Positions 27,532 to 37,826 of a DNA stretch of 64,000 nucleotides are shown here, one piece after another; positions within the stretch are counted from its first letter, which is position 1; every line of letters starts with the position of its first letter. The notes under the pieces are model-generated. The model did no database searches. It had not been told where the DNA came from and worked only from the letters and a program-made list of their open reading frames with translations. Position numbers and translations under genes: made by a program. The stretch comes from Siphonodentalium dalli. Lineage: Eukaryota; Mollusca; Scaphopoda; Gadilida; Siphonodentaliidae. Location of the stretch: contig CP136069.1 of NCBI GenBank assembly GCA_032622095.1, forward strand, positions 204,706,690-204,770,689, written 5' to 3'.

Positions 27532-28581
27532 AAACCGCCGTTCATTTCTTATATGTATTCACGTTCATACTATTACTATACGAAGTTTGGTGGAGTTTGG
27601 TTCAATAATGAGTGTTTTGTTGGGTGTTTTGTATAACGCGTTTGTGTTTGGCATAGAAAAGCCGAACACAAACTTCTGTCTCATGGATTAGATTATCCGC
27701 TGATAGGTGATAATTAATATCTGCCAGAAGGGATTTGGCAGGTTTAATTCGCGAGAAAAAACGTGTTTTGTTGTCCATTTTCGTCTGCATTCTCACTAAA
27801 ATGTTACCCCCCCCCCCCCCCCGTTATTATTACAAGTCATTTCGTACAATGTGGTAGTTTAGATGGATCATACTGGACAAATGCGAACATATCAGCACGC
27901 CCCGGACTTCTAAGAAGTAGTAAATCGGTTGTCGAGTTAAGATACTCATGCGGAAATGGTTCGGAGAATATAATACTAACCACAAAACAAATAGTTTATT
28001 GCAATCATAAGTAAACATTGTAAAATTATATATAATAGTGTTCTTGTTGGCGACATAACATCTCTTGGTGGTGGACTGGTGGTGCAGGGAATTCTGGTGG
28101 AATTGATGTCAATCATAGTATATGTTCAAAGTACTATACAATATACTATACAATATACTTATATGCAAATTCTGTCCTCGGCGGAACGGATTTGGGCAGA
28201 GTTTGTTCTCCTTGAAGTCAGTGGATGGAAATGGCTCTGATGCGTGCCTAACTTTTGTGTATATATCATGCTGTATGGTGGAAGCCGATATAAAGCCAGT
28301 GTTCAACTTATCGTAGAAACACATGCATCGAATTGAAATGAATTGTCAGAATACGAATAAAGAGCGTTTCGTATTGTATCTTTTTAAAAGTCTGATATGC
28401 AGGAATTTAAGATCGTTTTCAAAAATGTGCCTGATATGACAGGAATGTGATATGAAAGGAATAATTATTTTGCGCCAAGATACCTTTTGACGCTTGCTAG
28501 GGTTGATTGATCTAGTTTTGCATGCCTTTACTCTTTTAGTCTGACATGGCTTCTTGGCAATAGCCGCAGTTTTCGGTATCG

Positions 28582-28848
28582 TCAAACGTCCGTCAGTCGA
28601 AATTTGCCGAAGATTCTGGCATAAATTAAATTGGTCACCAAGCGATGACTTAGTAAAAAGTCATTGATTTTCAATTGCTGGCACTCTACATGAAACCATC
28701 GGTCACACATATCGCAGCCGATGCTGCGTATCTCGTGACATTCATGGGAACAAACACCACATGGGTAAATCAATTTGGAATTAGGCATTGTAGAATTTTC
28801 AGACCTGTGATCAGAATGCCAAATACTGCTGAGATTGTGATTTGCCAA
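28582..28848 (-). pseudogene. PHD-finger ORF fragment, probably frameshifted
   Basis: An 88-codon minus-strand ORF contains YPCGVCSHECHEIRS then CDMCDRWFHVEC: C30-x2-C33, C45-x2-C48, H53-x2-C56, which are the first metal ligands of a C4HC3 PHD finger. PHD fingers normally bind histone H3 tails. In invertebrates they are also common near the start of non-LTR retrotransposon and other transposon proteins, usually with the same CGVC...CDxC..W.H..C pattern. The final C-x2-C pair is missing from this frame; a neighbouring frame reads FNLCQNL at the right distance and continues into a basic stretch (28346-28585: KRVKACKTRS, PSKRQKVSW). This suggests a frameshift near 28640. A remnant of a transposon protein inside the 26431-29373 element is the simplest reading. 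Confidence 0.5.
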
Positions 28849-29373
28849 ATAATATCATACCACATTCTTATATAGAACTTCTCGGATATTGCACCATGAA
28901 CTCACTTTCTTGTCACTCAAATATTGTTTTTACAATCGTACGTTGTCTTTCATGGCGGGGCCAACCAAAAGCATGTTGTTTCTATAATAGTAGGCGCCAT
29001 CAAATAATGATTGCAACTAACTGTCAAAACACTGAACTACAATAGGTGAGAGACCGCCACCAACAACAATTAAAGCCTTTCGGCTTAGTGACCATATATC
29101 TGATATTAATTATCACTTAGCTAGACAGCCGTTATCGACTAATACACGAGAGAAGCTTGTGTTCGGCTTTTCTATGCCGAACACTGAACGCGTTTTACAA
29201 AATATCGAATAAAACACTTATTATTGGCCCGAACTCCACCAAACTTCGTATATTAATAGTGTGAACATGAATACACACACCTATGAACTTTATTCGTTAT
29301 ATTTCCCATTATTTGGACTTGTGTTCGGTTATGTTCGGTTGTGTTCGGTTGTGTTCGGCTTTTATACGCACCG

Positions 29374-29381
29374 GATGTGTA
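29374..29381. repeat. 8-bp target site duplication, right copy
   Basis: GATGTGTA, the partner of 26423-26430. Confidence 0.8.
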
Positions 29382-29408
29382 AACGATCTTCTAATCATCC
29401 CCATCACT
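29374..29408 (-). pseudogene. Upstream piece of the interrupted RT fragment
   Basis: The minus strand reads VMGMIRRSFTH, the conserved segment directly upstream of LDEEMMTKLYKGL in this RT family. It continues the frame of 25769-26422 when the transposon and one GATGTGTA copy are removed. Homology is lost after about 29420, where a stop appears in frame. Confidence 0.75.
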
Positions 29409-29494
29409 GATTGAGCGCTCTGTGCTTTTTATGTTTACCCATACCATAGTATGGTAAACATAGTGTCGTTGCCCGGATTGACCACTCGTCGTTA

Positions 29495-29514
29495 GTCCGT
29501 CCGTCCGTCCGTCC

Positions 29515-29563
<49 letters not shown>
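29495..29563. repeat. GTCC/GTCT tetranucleotide microsatellite
   Basis: About six GTCC units followed by about eleven GTCT units. It opens the 29576-30640 tandem repeat, in the same way that GGACGGACGG phrases mark the ends of the related repeats at 34101-34870 and 53354-53930. Confidence 0.9.
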
Positions 29564-29564
<1 letters not shown>

Positions 29565-29575
29565 AGACACTTTAC

Positions 29576-30640
29576 GCATGGTGCGATAACTCGAACATTT
29601 TATATCTGATCGGAACCAAATTTTGTATATGAATTTGTCAGCACCAAATACAGATCGAGTTCGAATATGGGTTCGATCCGAGTTTTTTTCACGGAGTTAT
29701 GGCCCTTTTTCGACTTAGAATTCATGCATGCTACCATAACTCAAAAAATTTTTATCTGATCAGAATCAAATTTGGTATGCAAGTTTCTCGGACCAAAATA
29801 CAGATCGAGTTCGAATATGGGTTTGATCCGATATTTTTCAATGGAGTTATGGCCCTTTTTCGACTTAGAATTCATGCATGCTGCCATAACTCAAATTGTT
29901 TTTTATCTGATCGGAACCAAATTTGGTATGCGAGTTTCTCAACTCAAAATACAGATCGAGTTTGAATATGGGTTATATCCAACATTTTATCCCAGAGTTA
30001 TGGCCCTTTTTCAACTAAGAATTGAACAGATAATCATAGCAGTCTACAATTAATTACCAGTGGTATCAGTTTAGCTCTGAGAGCAGTAAATCTGTATTAT
30101 GGGAATTAGAGTTATTTTTTACTCCCATGTTTATGATGACACACTCCTCACCTGTATAGTTTTTGGTATCGATCGGTTGATCGGTTTAGAAATTATTAAC
30201 ACTTTGCATCCGCACATAGGCATGAGCTATCCGATGCTGTAACCAAATTATTTTTTGTCCGATTGTTTTCATATTTGATATGTAGGTTTATAATGACACA
30301 CCCCTCACCTGTATAGTTTTTGGTATCGATCGGTTGATCGGTTTAGAAAATAATTAACCCTGCACACAAATGCTATCTGATCCATCTAAGTCAAACTGTT
30401 TTCTTCTGATATGCCTCATATTTCTTACCAAGGTTTTTCTTAGCACGTTCTTTATCTGTATGGTTTTTGGTATCGTTTAATTAACCCTTTTCAAACTTAT
30501 GTTTACTTAGAACTCAAAACATTTTTCATCTGATCTACACCAAATTTGGTACATGTGGTCCTCACCCCGAAATACAGATCAAGTTCAAATTTGGGTTTGA
30601 TCCGATATATTTTAACAGAGTTATGGCCCTTTATAATTCA
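29576..30640. repeat. Diverged tandem repeat (about 125 bp unit)
   Basis: Units share ATAACTC...TTTTTATCTGATCGGAACC, AAATTTGGTATGC, AATACAGATCGAGTTCGAAT, GGGTTYGATCCGA and GAGTTATGGCCCTTTTT. Three clear copies lie at 29580-30020 and a fourth at about 30510-30640. Between them is a second motif with TGTATAGTTTTTGGTATCGA and GGTTGATCGG. ORFs across it are repeat artefacts. Confidence 0.75.
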
Positions 30641-31020
30641 AGTAATTTACTACCTATTGTATATGCCCTGTGAGAATTTAAGACAAACAACTTTACACAG
30701 TAATCTGCTTTATTGGGATCAGAAAATGACACTGGATACTCTTTGCTAAACCACTGCTGCTCCCAGAGCTGTCAAATTTAAGTGATTGATGATACTTTAC
30801 TCCAGTTTGTGTGCAATAGTAATTTAACCCAACCTGTTGAAACATGTTCATGGCATTAATACAAATAGTCCATTGTCCATGTGAAGGATTTTCTGGAGCA
30901 TGGCTGTTTAGAGAATTGTTGTTTACAGAGAGACACTGTTGTCTTATCTTGAGAAAACAATTTATCCACATATTAGTTCCATCATATGATGTCATTGAAA
31001 ATGATTAACACTCTCCACAC
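30641..31020. other. No recognisable feature
   Basis: A 100-codon minus-strand ORF (30693-30995, containing LNSHAPENPSHGQWTICI) shows no known domain and sits between repeats. I cannot tell a small exon from chance. Confidence 0.25.
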
Positions 31021-31930
31021 AGCATATGTTCATTCTCCTATTCTATGTCCAGGTTGATCGTGATCCACTTTTCACTTGCATGTATTTCAGGATTAAAATT
31101 AACCTATTCCATAGACACATCATATCTGATACGCAGATTTTAAATTATCTCTTTCGCCTTAGGCCAGGTTCACTAAGAATTTCTATTAATTATAAGCCAC
31201 CAATTGAATATTCATCATTTGAGGATATATCTTATTTTGAAATTCCCTCTATTGCATTTGGGCTGCAGGATAATAATAATGGTTCTGGTATTCTTGAAGC
31301 TGACTTTTTGGTCAAATATTTTTCACCCAATCACTTTTATAATCTCATTCAGGTTGATTGTGATACATTCTTCATGTGTATAGATTTTGGTATTGATTGA
31401 ATGGTTTTGAGAATATTAACCCAATATTTAATAATATTTCTGCTTTTACAGACATTGTATCTTTCCAATGATCAGCTTAGAATAAAATTAACCATAGGTA
31501 CATGTATACTGTACGCAATCCAATGTTATGACTCTAATATTTTCAATTTGACCATTCTCATATCTCTCCTTTAGTTATCTGATAATTATGTATTAAAATA
31601 TTTTATATCCAACCATTATCAATCATATTTAATATCAAGGTCTATACACCCCTCACTTATATAGATGTTCAGGTGTTTGTTGGTCTCTAATCTCAATCAT
31701 CCCATAACTTTTACTATGCAGCTAACACAACAACATAATCTGTTATGACTCAGGTTCCATTGTAAGAATTAAATAAATAGAGTTATTATGATGTTAATAT
31801 TGTAACAATTATATCTTTAACAGCTATGGTGCATCTGTCTGACTGTGTTTGGGTATAATTATCTTTATCAATCTATCACACATACATGTATCTCTGTTGG
31901 AGTGACCGAATAGGTTGAAATCGAATGTCA
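31021..31930. repeat. Strongly degenerate continuation of the tandem repeat
   Basis: Recurring phrases of the type AGGTTGATYGTGATMCA, GTGTATAGATTTTGGTAT and ATTAACCC resemble the second motif of 29576-30640. Too diverged to define unit borders. Confidence 0.4.
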
Positions 31931-31950
31931 TATCCATCTTCCTATTGTGT

Positions 31951-33324
31951 TTAAATGAGCAAGTTGCTCAATATGTCTGATTCCACTATGAAACTAATAA
32001 ATAATAGTACGCTGTGAATTGTTGAAATTCTTGCACTCATAAAAAGATCGCTATCGCCAAGGTATGGGTTAAACATCTGCCGATCGTGATCGGCCTCTCG
32101 TTCATTTATATGTTGTTCAAAATTTAAGTTTTTATCTGTGGTGATGCCTATGTCCTTCTCGCTGTCGACCTGCTTCAGTGTGTAGGTTGTTCCATCAACT
32201 CCCTTCAAAGTATAATTTGGAGTATATCCTTCTTTTCCAATGTTCATCATTACACATTTCTCAGGATGGAAACGAAGAAGCCATTTATCAGACCATTTTT
32301 GTAGTTCATTAAGATCTTGTTGTAGAGTTTCCATGTCGTCTGGTGTTGTTATCTCTCTGAATACTTTGGTATCGTCAGCGTACATCATGACATCAGATTT
32401 TGTTGAACTTGGCAAGTCATTTATATAGATGACAAATAGTAGGGGTCCAAGTACGCTTCCCTGAGGAATCCCACTGATGACATTGTAGAATTTTGATTTC
32501 TCCCCATTTACAACTGCCCTTTGTCTTCTTCCACTCAGAAAATCCTTAATCCACCCTAATATGTTGCCTTTGATTCCATATGCTTCTGTTTTTCCTATCA
32601 GTCCACGATGTGGCACAGAGTCAAACGCCTTCATGAAGTCCATGTATATTACATGTGTTGCTTGATTATTTTCTATAGACTTTGTCCATCCTTCAAGTGT
32701 ATTTAATAACTGTAATGTCGTTGAGCGCCCTTTTATGTATCCGAATTGATTTTTGCTGAATAGTTTATTGTTTCTCATATGGTCCATGATCCTGTCTCTT
32801 ATGACTGATTCTAGTACTTTGCAGACTACGCTCGTAAGGCTGATTGGACGATAGTTGTTAGCTTTAGTGGCTCCACCTTTCTTATATATTGCTGATATAT
32901 TTGCATCCTTCCATTCGTTTGGTAACTGTCCTAGTCTGAGGCTGTTATTATAGATTATTGCTAATGGCTTGCTTAATTCTTGCGATAATTCTTTCAATAT
33001 TCTTGGATGTATCCCATCTGGTCCCAGAGATTTGTTTTGATTTAGCTTCAATAGTCTGATCTGAATTCCTTCTGCTAATACTTCTAGATCCTCTAGTTCA
33101 TGTTCTATTACCAGGTCTTCAATTCGTGGAATCTTTCCTTGTGGCTCATTTGTGAAGACGCTAGAAAAGAATTCTGCAAGTACATCCGCTTTCTCTGCAT
33201 CTGTTGTTGTTGTTGTTCCATCTTTCTTCTCCAAGTTTGGAATTCTTCCCTGACGAAGATCCCCACTCCCCAGAAAATACCTGATTGTCACTTGTGCGAT
33301 GATTCCCCAGCGAAGACCCCCCAC
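31951..33324 (-). CDS. Non-LTR retrotransposon reverse transcriptase, truncated at both ends
   Basis: An open minus-strand frame of 457 codons. RT motifs in order: NEWKDANISAIYKKG (about 136-150), YRPISLTSVVCKVLESVI (158-175), FSKNQFGYIKGRSTTLQLL (189-207), YMDFMKAFDSVPH with catalytic Asp229, GIPQGSVLGPLLF (285-297), and YADD with Asp317-Asp318 (315-318; this family usually has FADD). Then comes KWLLRFHPEKC and EKDIGITTDKNLNFEQHI near the thumb. Jockey/CR1-type reverse transcriptases copy element RNA at a nicked target. Homology begins around residue 26 (GRIPNLEKKDG), so the endonuclease half is missing, and it decays after about residue 408, so the C-terminal third is missing. It is a dead copy with an intact catalytic core. 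It may or may not be the same insertion as 25769-26422; both are on the minus strand and in the right order. Confidence 0.88.
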   Translation of the reverse strand: MGGLRWGIIAQVTIRYFLGSGDLRQGRIPNLEKKDGTTTTTDAEKADVLAEFFSSVFTNEPQGKIPRIEDLVIEHELEDLEVLAEGIQIRLLKLNQNKSLGPDGIHPRILKELSQELSKPLAIIYNNSLRLGQLPNEWKDANISAIYKKGGATKANNYRPISLTSVVCKVLESVIRDRIMDHMRNNKLFSKNQFGYIKGRSTTLQLLNTLEGWTKSIENNQATHVIYMDFMKAFDSVPHRGLIGKTEAYGIKGNILGWIKDFLSGRRQRAVVNGEKSKFYNVISGIPQGSVLGPLLFVIYINDLPSSTKSDVMMYADDTKVFREITTPDDMETLQQDLNELQKWSDKWLLRFHPEKCVMMNIGKEGYTPNYTLKGVDGTTYTLKQVDSEKDIGITTDKNLNFEQHINEREADHDRQMFNPYLGDSDLFMSARISTIHSVLLFISFIVESDILSNLLI

Positions 33325-33341
33325 CCAGAAACAGTCAAACT

Positions 33342-33650
33342 AGTATTGAAACGACTAATCGACTAGCTGTAACTAGTCGACGCTGAAATATCAGAACATC
33401 GACTCTGAATTTTGCCGTTGACTAGTCGGAACATACGGTAGTGTATTAGTTACATGTATAACGTTTTCAAGATCGATTCCGGCATAAATGGTGTTAACTG
33501 CACGTAAGTTACTGTAAGTATAATGTTTGGTGGCACCCAGAATTTTCTGTACCATGTTATGTTTGAAAGTTTTGATATCGGGTATGACTAGTCGACGCAA
33601 TGCAACATTTGGGCATGACTAGTCGACTTTGAAATTCACTAGTGCAGTAC
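33342..33650. repeat. Dispersed repeat with ACTAGTCGAC motifs
   Basis: ACTAGTCGAC or a near match occurs four to five times in both senses. The segment from GTTATGTTTGAAAGTTT to GACTTTGAAATTCACT (about 33555-33640) is repeated, diverged, at 63768-63853. Probably terminal sequence of a transposon family. Confidence 0.55.
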
Positions 33651-34100
33651 TCGGTAAATTATAACACTGGCGAAGACCCCAGATACAGTAGGAATAACTC
33701 TAAATTCACACAATGCACATAACGCAACACAACTTTTATCTACACATTTTAACAGTAATATATGATTATCTTCCCAATAAAAACAAGGTTTTGAATATTG
33801 GTTTAAACCAAAATGTGGGGTGAATCTCAATAAAAAAAACAAGTGATATCATGAACAAAACAGAAAAGAACACAATGTTAGAATAGCGTAGGGTTCATAA
33901 AAACTGTGTATGGTTTACAAATTTGATGATGTCACGTTTCGATGTTTAAACTTTGGGAGTTTGTACCTTATTAATTTCTTTTAATTATTTTATAAATGTC
34001 ATAAACATTTGAATTTGAAACACAAATTCAAATACTGCAGCTTACAGTATACAATGTACTAGACCTAGAATAGATAACCTGGTTAAACTTCAACAAGCAG
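33651..34100. other. No recognisable feature
   Basis: AT-rich, no coding signal, no clear repeat. Confidence 0.3.
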
Positions 34101-34870
34101 TCACAGAATTGTGCAGTTGGGGAAGTGCATTCTCAATAACGTTTGCGTTCTCAGTATGTGCTAAACAAGAGGTGGGATTTTGTCAAAAGCCTGGCTTGCG
34201 AACTCATTTTAGGTACTGGTCATGGGAACGAATATACCAAAAATATTTTTAATCCGTTGACATTCATGGAAATTAGCCCTGTGACGTCGTCCATTTGCAC
34301 CAAAAAAATAAACGAAGTCCAATAACTCTGCTGAAAATATCTGGGCGGACCTGGTTTGCGAACTTGTTCTAGATACTGGTCATGTGAACTCATATACCAA
34401 AATCTTTGAAATCCGTTGACATTTGTGGAAATGAGCCATGGGACGTCGTCTATTTGCTATTTGGTAAATTTGATAAAAATAATAAACAAAGTCCAATAAG
34501 GCAATAACTCCGGTAAAAATATCCGGCCAGACCTGGCTTGCGAACACATTCTAGGTAATGGTCAGGTGAACTCATATATCAAATATCTTTGAAATCCGTT
34601 GAGATTTGTGGAAATGAGCCCTGGGACGTCGTCTATTTGCTATTATGTAAATTCGACAAAAATAATAAACAAAGTCAAATAACTCCGGTAAAAATATCTG
34701 GCCAGACCAGGCTTGCGAACTGATCTAGGTAATGGTCAGGTGAACTCATATACCACAAATCTTTGAAATCCATTTACATTTGTTCAAGATATGACTCTTA
34801 CAAATTCGGGACGGACGGAACCCATTACTATATCCCCCGCAAATTTTAAATTTGGCCGGGGATAATTAAG
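34101..34870. repeat. Tandem repeat (about 178 bp unit), forward copy
   Basis: Units share AATAACTCYGGTAAAAATAT, CCTGGCTTGCGAAC, GGTCAGGTGAACTCATATA and TTTGTGGAAATGAGCCCTG, starting at about 34322, 34503 and 34679. It begins with CAGTTGGGGAAGTGCATTCT and ends with GGGACGGACGGAACCCATT then ATATCCCCCGC. The whole element recurs in reverse orientation at 53354-53930. Confidence 0.75.
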
Positions 34871-35290
34871 CAGTGACGATATTGCGATTTATTATCATTT
34901 AATCCTTTATTTATCGAACATTGATTTATTTTAGCCTGTATGATGATGATGATGCAGAAACCAGAATTATTGTTTTCTTATTCTAGTATTAATATAAATA
35001 GCCTAATCATATATGTAATGTAAAAACATCTATTTCATTGATATGTTGTGCAGTTATTTCATGAAAAACCTATTTCCACAAGCTCTTTGATTTGGGGTTT
35101 TTACGTGCTGATGTATCCCGATTTGCCTCTGGGATATTCAGAGGATATTCGCCAGGGAAGAATTGTACTCTTGCCTGCCACAGTGCCACTGCCAGCTTTA
35201 TTACCTATACCCTGTAGTATTCTTGAAATGTGTCTCTGCGGTGTGATTCTTTTTTTGGTATGCCTGTTATTTAGTAAAGGTGAATTTTTT
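34871..35290. other. No recognisable feature
   Basis: AT-rich. A 98-codon plus-strand ORF starting at 35048 runs into the MITE at 35291 and has no known domain. Confidence 0.3.
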
Positions 35291-35817
35291 TTAAAGGTGG
35301 ATTATCTCTTTGTAAACATGTATTATATAGTTACCGGGGTATAAAATATTAGATTTGAATCGAAGACTCCTGTCCGGAAATGCTTCTATCGATTATTATT
35401 AATTTTATTTCGAATAGTTTCTGGTCTAAAAATGTGTGTCTGTGCAGCTAACGAACAATAGTGGTTACTGTTAACAGAGACCAGAAATTTTATTATACAA
35501 TTTTGTCACAAATAAACGTTAATTATACTCATTATCGCTTATATCTGTGGAACAAAACAATACAAACAATCAATCTTGGATATTTGACTTTCGGTGCATA
35601 GCCATAGGAACAGCCCAGTGATCTATATCGCAATATGGTATAATTCGAATGGTCTGTTCTAAAAATAGTAACATAAACGGTCCTGATTTAATATTCGAAA
35701 TAAAATTAATATTAATTGATAGAAGCTTTTCCGGACAGGGTCTTCAGTTCATATCTATTATTTTGTACCGACGCAACTATTTAAAATTTGTTATTTAAAG
35801 AGATAATCCATCTTTAA
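35291..35817. mobile_element. TTAA-flanked MITE
   Basis: Left end TTAAAGGTGGATTATCTCTT, right end AGAGATAATCCATCTTTAA: inverted repeats ending in TTAA on both sides. The inner arms GACTCCTGTCCGGAAA and TTTTCCGGACAGGGTC also mirror. TTAA target duplications are the mark of piggyBac-type transposases. Non-coding interior. Confidence 0.65.
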
Positions 35818-36030
35818 ATAAATAACGTGTAACGGTATATTATAGTCATATTTCTTTGAAAAACTCATGGCGACGGGGAAGTCGTATGATATTGCCCTAT
35901 TCTGCAGTATACGGCAGAATAGCTATAACCCTGCATATGGCTAGTGTGCCATGGTCTCAAATGGTAATGCCCTGAAGATCAAATTATTGGGCATATGATA
36001 TATAAAATGTATTTGAGCTTCAATGTAGTG

Positions 36031-36240
36031 ATTGTATGGGAGGACAAATTCACATTTAATAATTAATACAATACACTTAAGCACAATTAATTGTTCTTAC
36101 GTGCAATCATTGCACTTGAGCACAATCATTATGCTTAATCACAATTAATTGCGCTTAAGCCTAATTATTTGCACTTAAATGCAATTAATTGCGGTTAAGC
36201 ACAATTCATGGTTATATGTAACATAACACCCCTGGTGAAT
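36031..36240. repeat. AATTAATTGCGCTTAAG-type short tandem repeat
   Basis: About eight diverged units of roughly 20 bp (CTTAAGCACAATTAATTG and variants), preceded by ACAAATTCACATTTAATAAT. The same words occur in the centre of the 25102-25529 foldback element. Confidence 0.6.
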
Positions 36241-36417
36241 AAATAGTTTTCCATAACTTTAACTTAGCCTTAACTACTATTGACATATCACCTCTTGTTT
36301 TCATTGGTTTGGATGGTAAGGGAACTACATGTAGCCTCACTTCTTTATCAAAATGGCTATCTGGCAGTAGCATAACCTTCTGTACTAGTCAGAGGGACTT
36401 GTTTTTCTACAATTTTC

Positions 36418-36652
36418 CAGTATACAGACACACCATATGAGGGAAGCAAGCCCTCAGTGACACCAGTATACAGACACACCATATGAGGGAAGCAAGCCCT
36501 TAGTGACACCAGTATACAGACACACCATATGAGGGAAGCAAGCCCTCAGTGACACCAGTATACAGACACACCATATGAGGGAAGCAAGCCCTCAGTGACA
36601 CCAGTATACAGACACACCATATGAGGGAAGCAAGCATATGAGGGAAGCAAGC
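36418..36652. repeat. 46-bp minisatellite, about 5 copies
   Basis: The unit begins CAGTATACAGACACACCATA and ends CTCAGTGACAC. Copies start at 36418, 36464, 36510, 36556 and 36602, and the last is partial with a small internal duplication of ATATGAGGGAAGCAAGC. The copies are almost identical. Confidence 0.95.
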
Positions 36653-36710
36653 ACCACATTCATGCTCCAGGAATGAGACACCAATTTTTGGAACAGGGTT
36701 GATGATAATA

Positions 36711-37775
36711 TGTGACTCGCTATATCAAATCCAGACGTAAGTCGGGATTTTTTTTACCCTGTGCCAATGCATTTTCTTATATATGCGAGTCGACCATAGG
36801 TCGCCTCGCATATATTAGAGAATGCATTGGCCTAATAATTTTTTCTTGTATTCTTTAACAATTTTATAATTTCACCCATACAGAGCCCCAGACAAACATG
36901 AGCAGACGACACGCTTCTATAAATGTGTGCATTGTGTGGGGCTCCCTGCAGGGTAATGGATGTTTTTTATTTTATGTCCTAAAAATTGCAAGAAACATTT
37001 ATTTAAAAAAAATGATAAAAAATTGTTAGGCCAATGCATTCTCTTATATATGCGAAGCGATCTACAGTCGACTCGCATATATAAGAGAATGCATTGGCAC
37101 AGGGTAAAAAAAATGCCGACTTACGACTGGATTTGATATGGCGGGTCCCGACTTACGACTGGATTTGATATGGCGGGTCCCGACTTACGACTGGATTTGA
37201 TATGGCGGGTCCCGACTTACGACTGGATTTGATATGGCGGGTCCCGACTTACGACTGGATTTGATATGGCGGGTCCCGACTTACGACTGGATTTGATATG
37301 GCGGGTCCCGACTTACGACTGGATTTGATATGGCGGGTCCCGACTTACGACTGGATTTGATATGGCGGGTCCCGACTTACGACTGGATTTGATATGGCGG
37401 GTCCCGACTTACGACTGGATTTGATATAGCGGGTCCCGACTTACGACTGGATTTGATATGGCGGGTCCCGACTTACGACTGGATTTGATATGGCGGGTCC
37501 CGACTTACGACTGGATTTGATATGGCGGGTCCCGACTTACGACTGGATTTGATATGGCGGGTCCCGACTTACGACTGGATTTGATATGGCGGGTCCCGAC
37601 TTACGACTGGATTTGATATGGTGGGTCCCGACTTACGACTGGATTTGATATGGCGGGTCCCGACTTACGACTGGATTTGATATGGCGGGTCCCGACTTCC
37701 GACTGGATTTGATATGGCGGGTCCCGACTTACGACTGGATTTGATATGGCGGGTCCCGACTTACGACTGGATTTA
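36711..37775. mobile_element. Composite element 1: hairpin - core - hairpin - 32-bp array
   Basis: Left edge TGTGACTCGCTATATCAAAT, one inverted copy of the 32-bp unit. Then hairpin 36757-36834, a core of about 190 bp (36835-37023, with GAGCCCCAGACAAACATGAG and GGGGCTCCCTGCAGGG), hairpin 37024-37104 in the opposite sense, and a 32-bp minisatellite array (37113-37775). The outer hairpin ends carry CCCTGTGCC/GGCACAGGG and the inner ends GGCCTAA/TTAGGCC. A second copy with its core inverted lies at 37827-38629. Non-coding and no transposase seen, so it is presumably non-autonomous. The class is not recognised. Confidence 0.75.
37113..37775. repeat. 32-bp minisatellite, about 20.7 copies
   Basis: The unit reads CCCGACTTACGACTGGATTT followed by GATATGGCGGGT. 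Copies are nearly identical; the few variants are single-base (near 37426, 37621 and 37698), so the expansion is recent. There are no spacers. Confidence 0.97.
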
Positions 37776-37826
37776 CTGATCTGTGGGTTCAAGTTTGAAT
37801 TTGATCAGTAGACAGGCAATATAATA

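Larger units (their letters stand above)
26431..29373. mobile_element. 2.94-kb DNA transposon, 8-bp TSD (hAT-like)
   Basis: The terminal inverted repeats can be aligned to the last base: the left end reads GGGAGCTCATAAAAGCCG and the reverse complement of the right end reads CGGTGCGTATAAAAGCCG. Both then run into several decamers of the CCGAACACAA/CCGAACATAA type. The inverted arms continue for over 200 bp (26431-26665 and 29155-29373), sharing TAAAACGCGTTT and AAGCCGAACACAAG-type phrases. A third partial copy of the arm lies at about 27545-27675. The 8-bp duplication fits hAT-type insertion. The interior has a GAAATA-rich stretch (27160-27360), a hairpin (27417-27531), a poly-C tract (27808-27823) and a decayed PHD ORF (28582-28848). 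No transposase motif was recognised. Confidence 0.7.

Noticed and set aside
29391-29579. ORF with a DRQT repeat
   Set aside because: Direct translation of the GTCT microsatellite.
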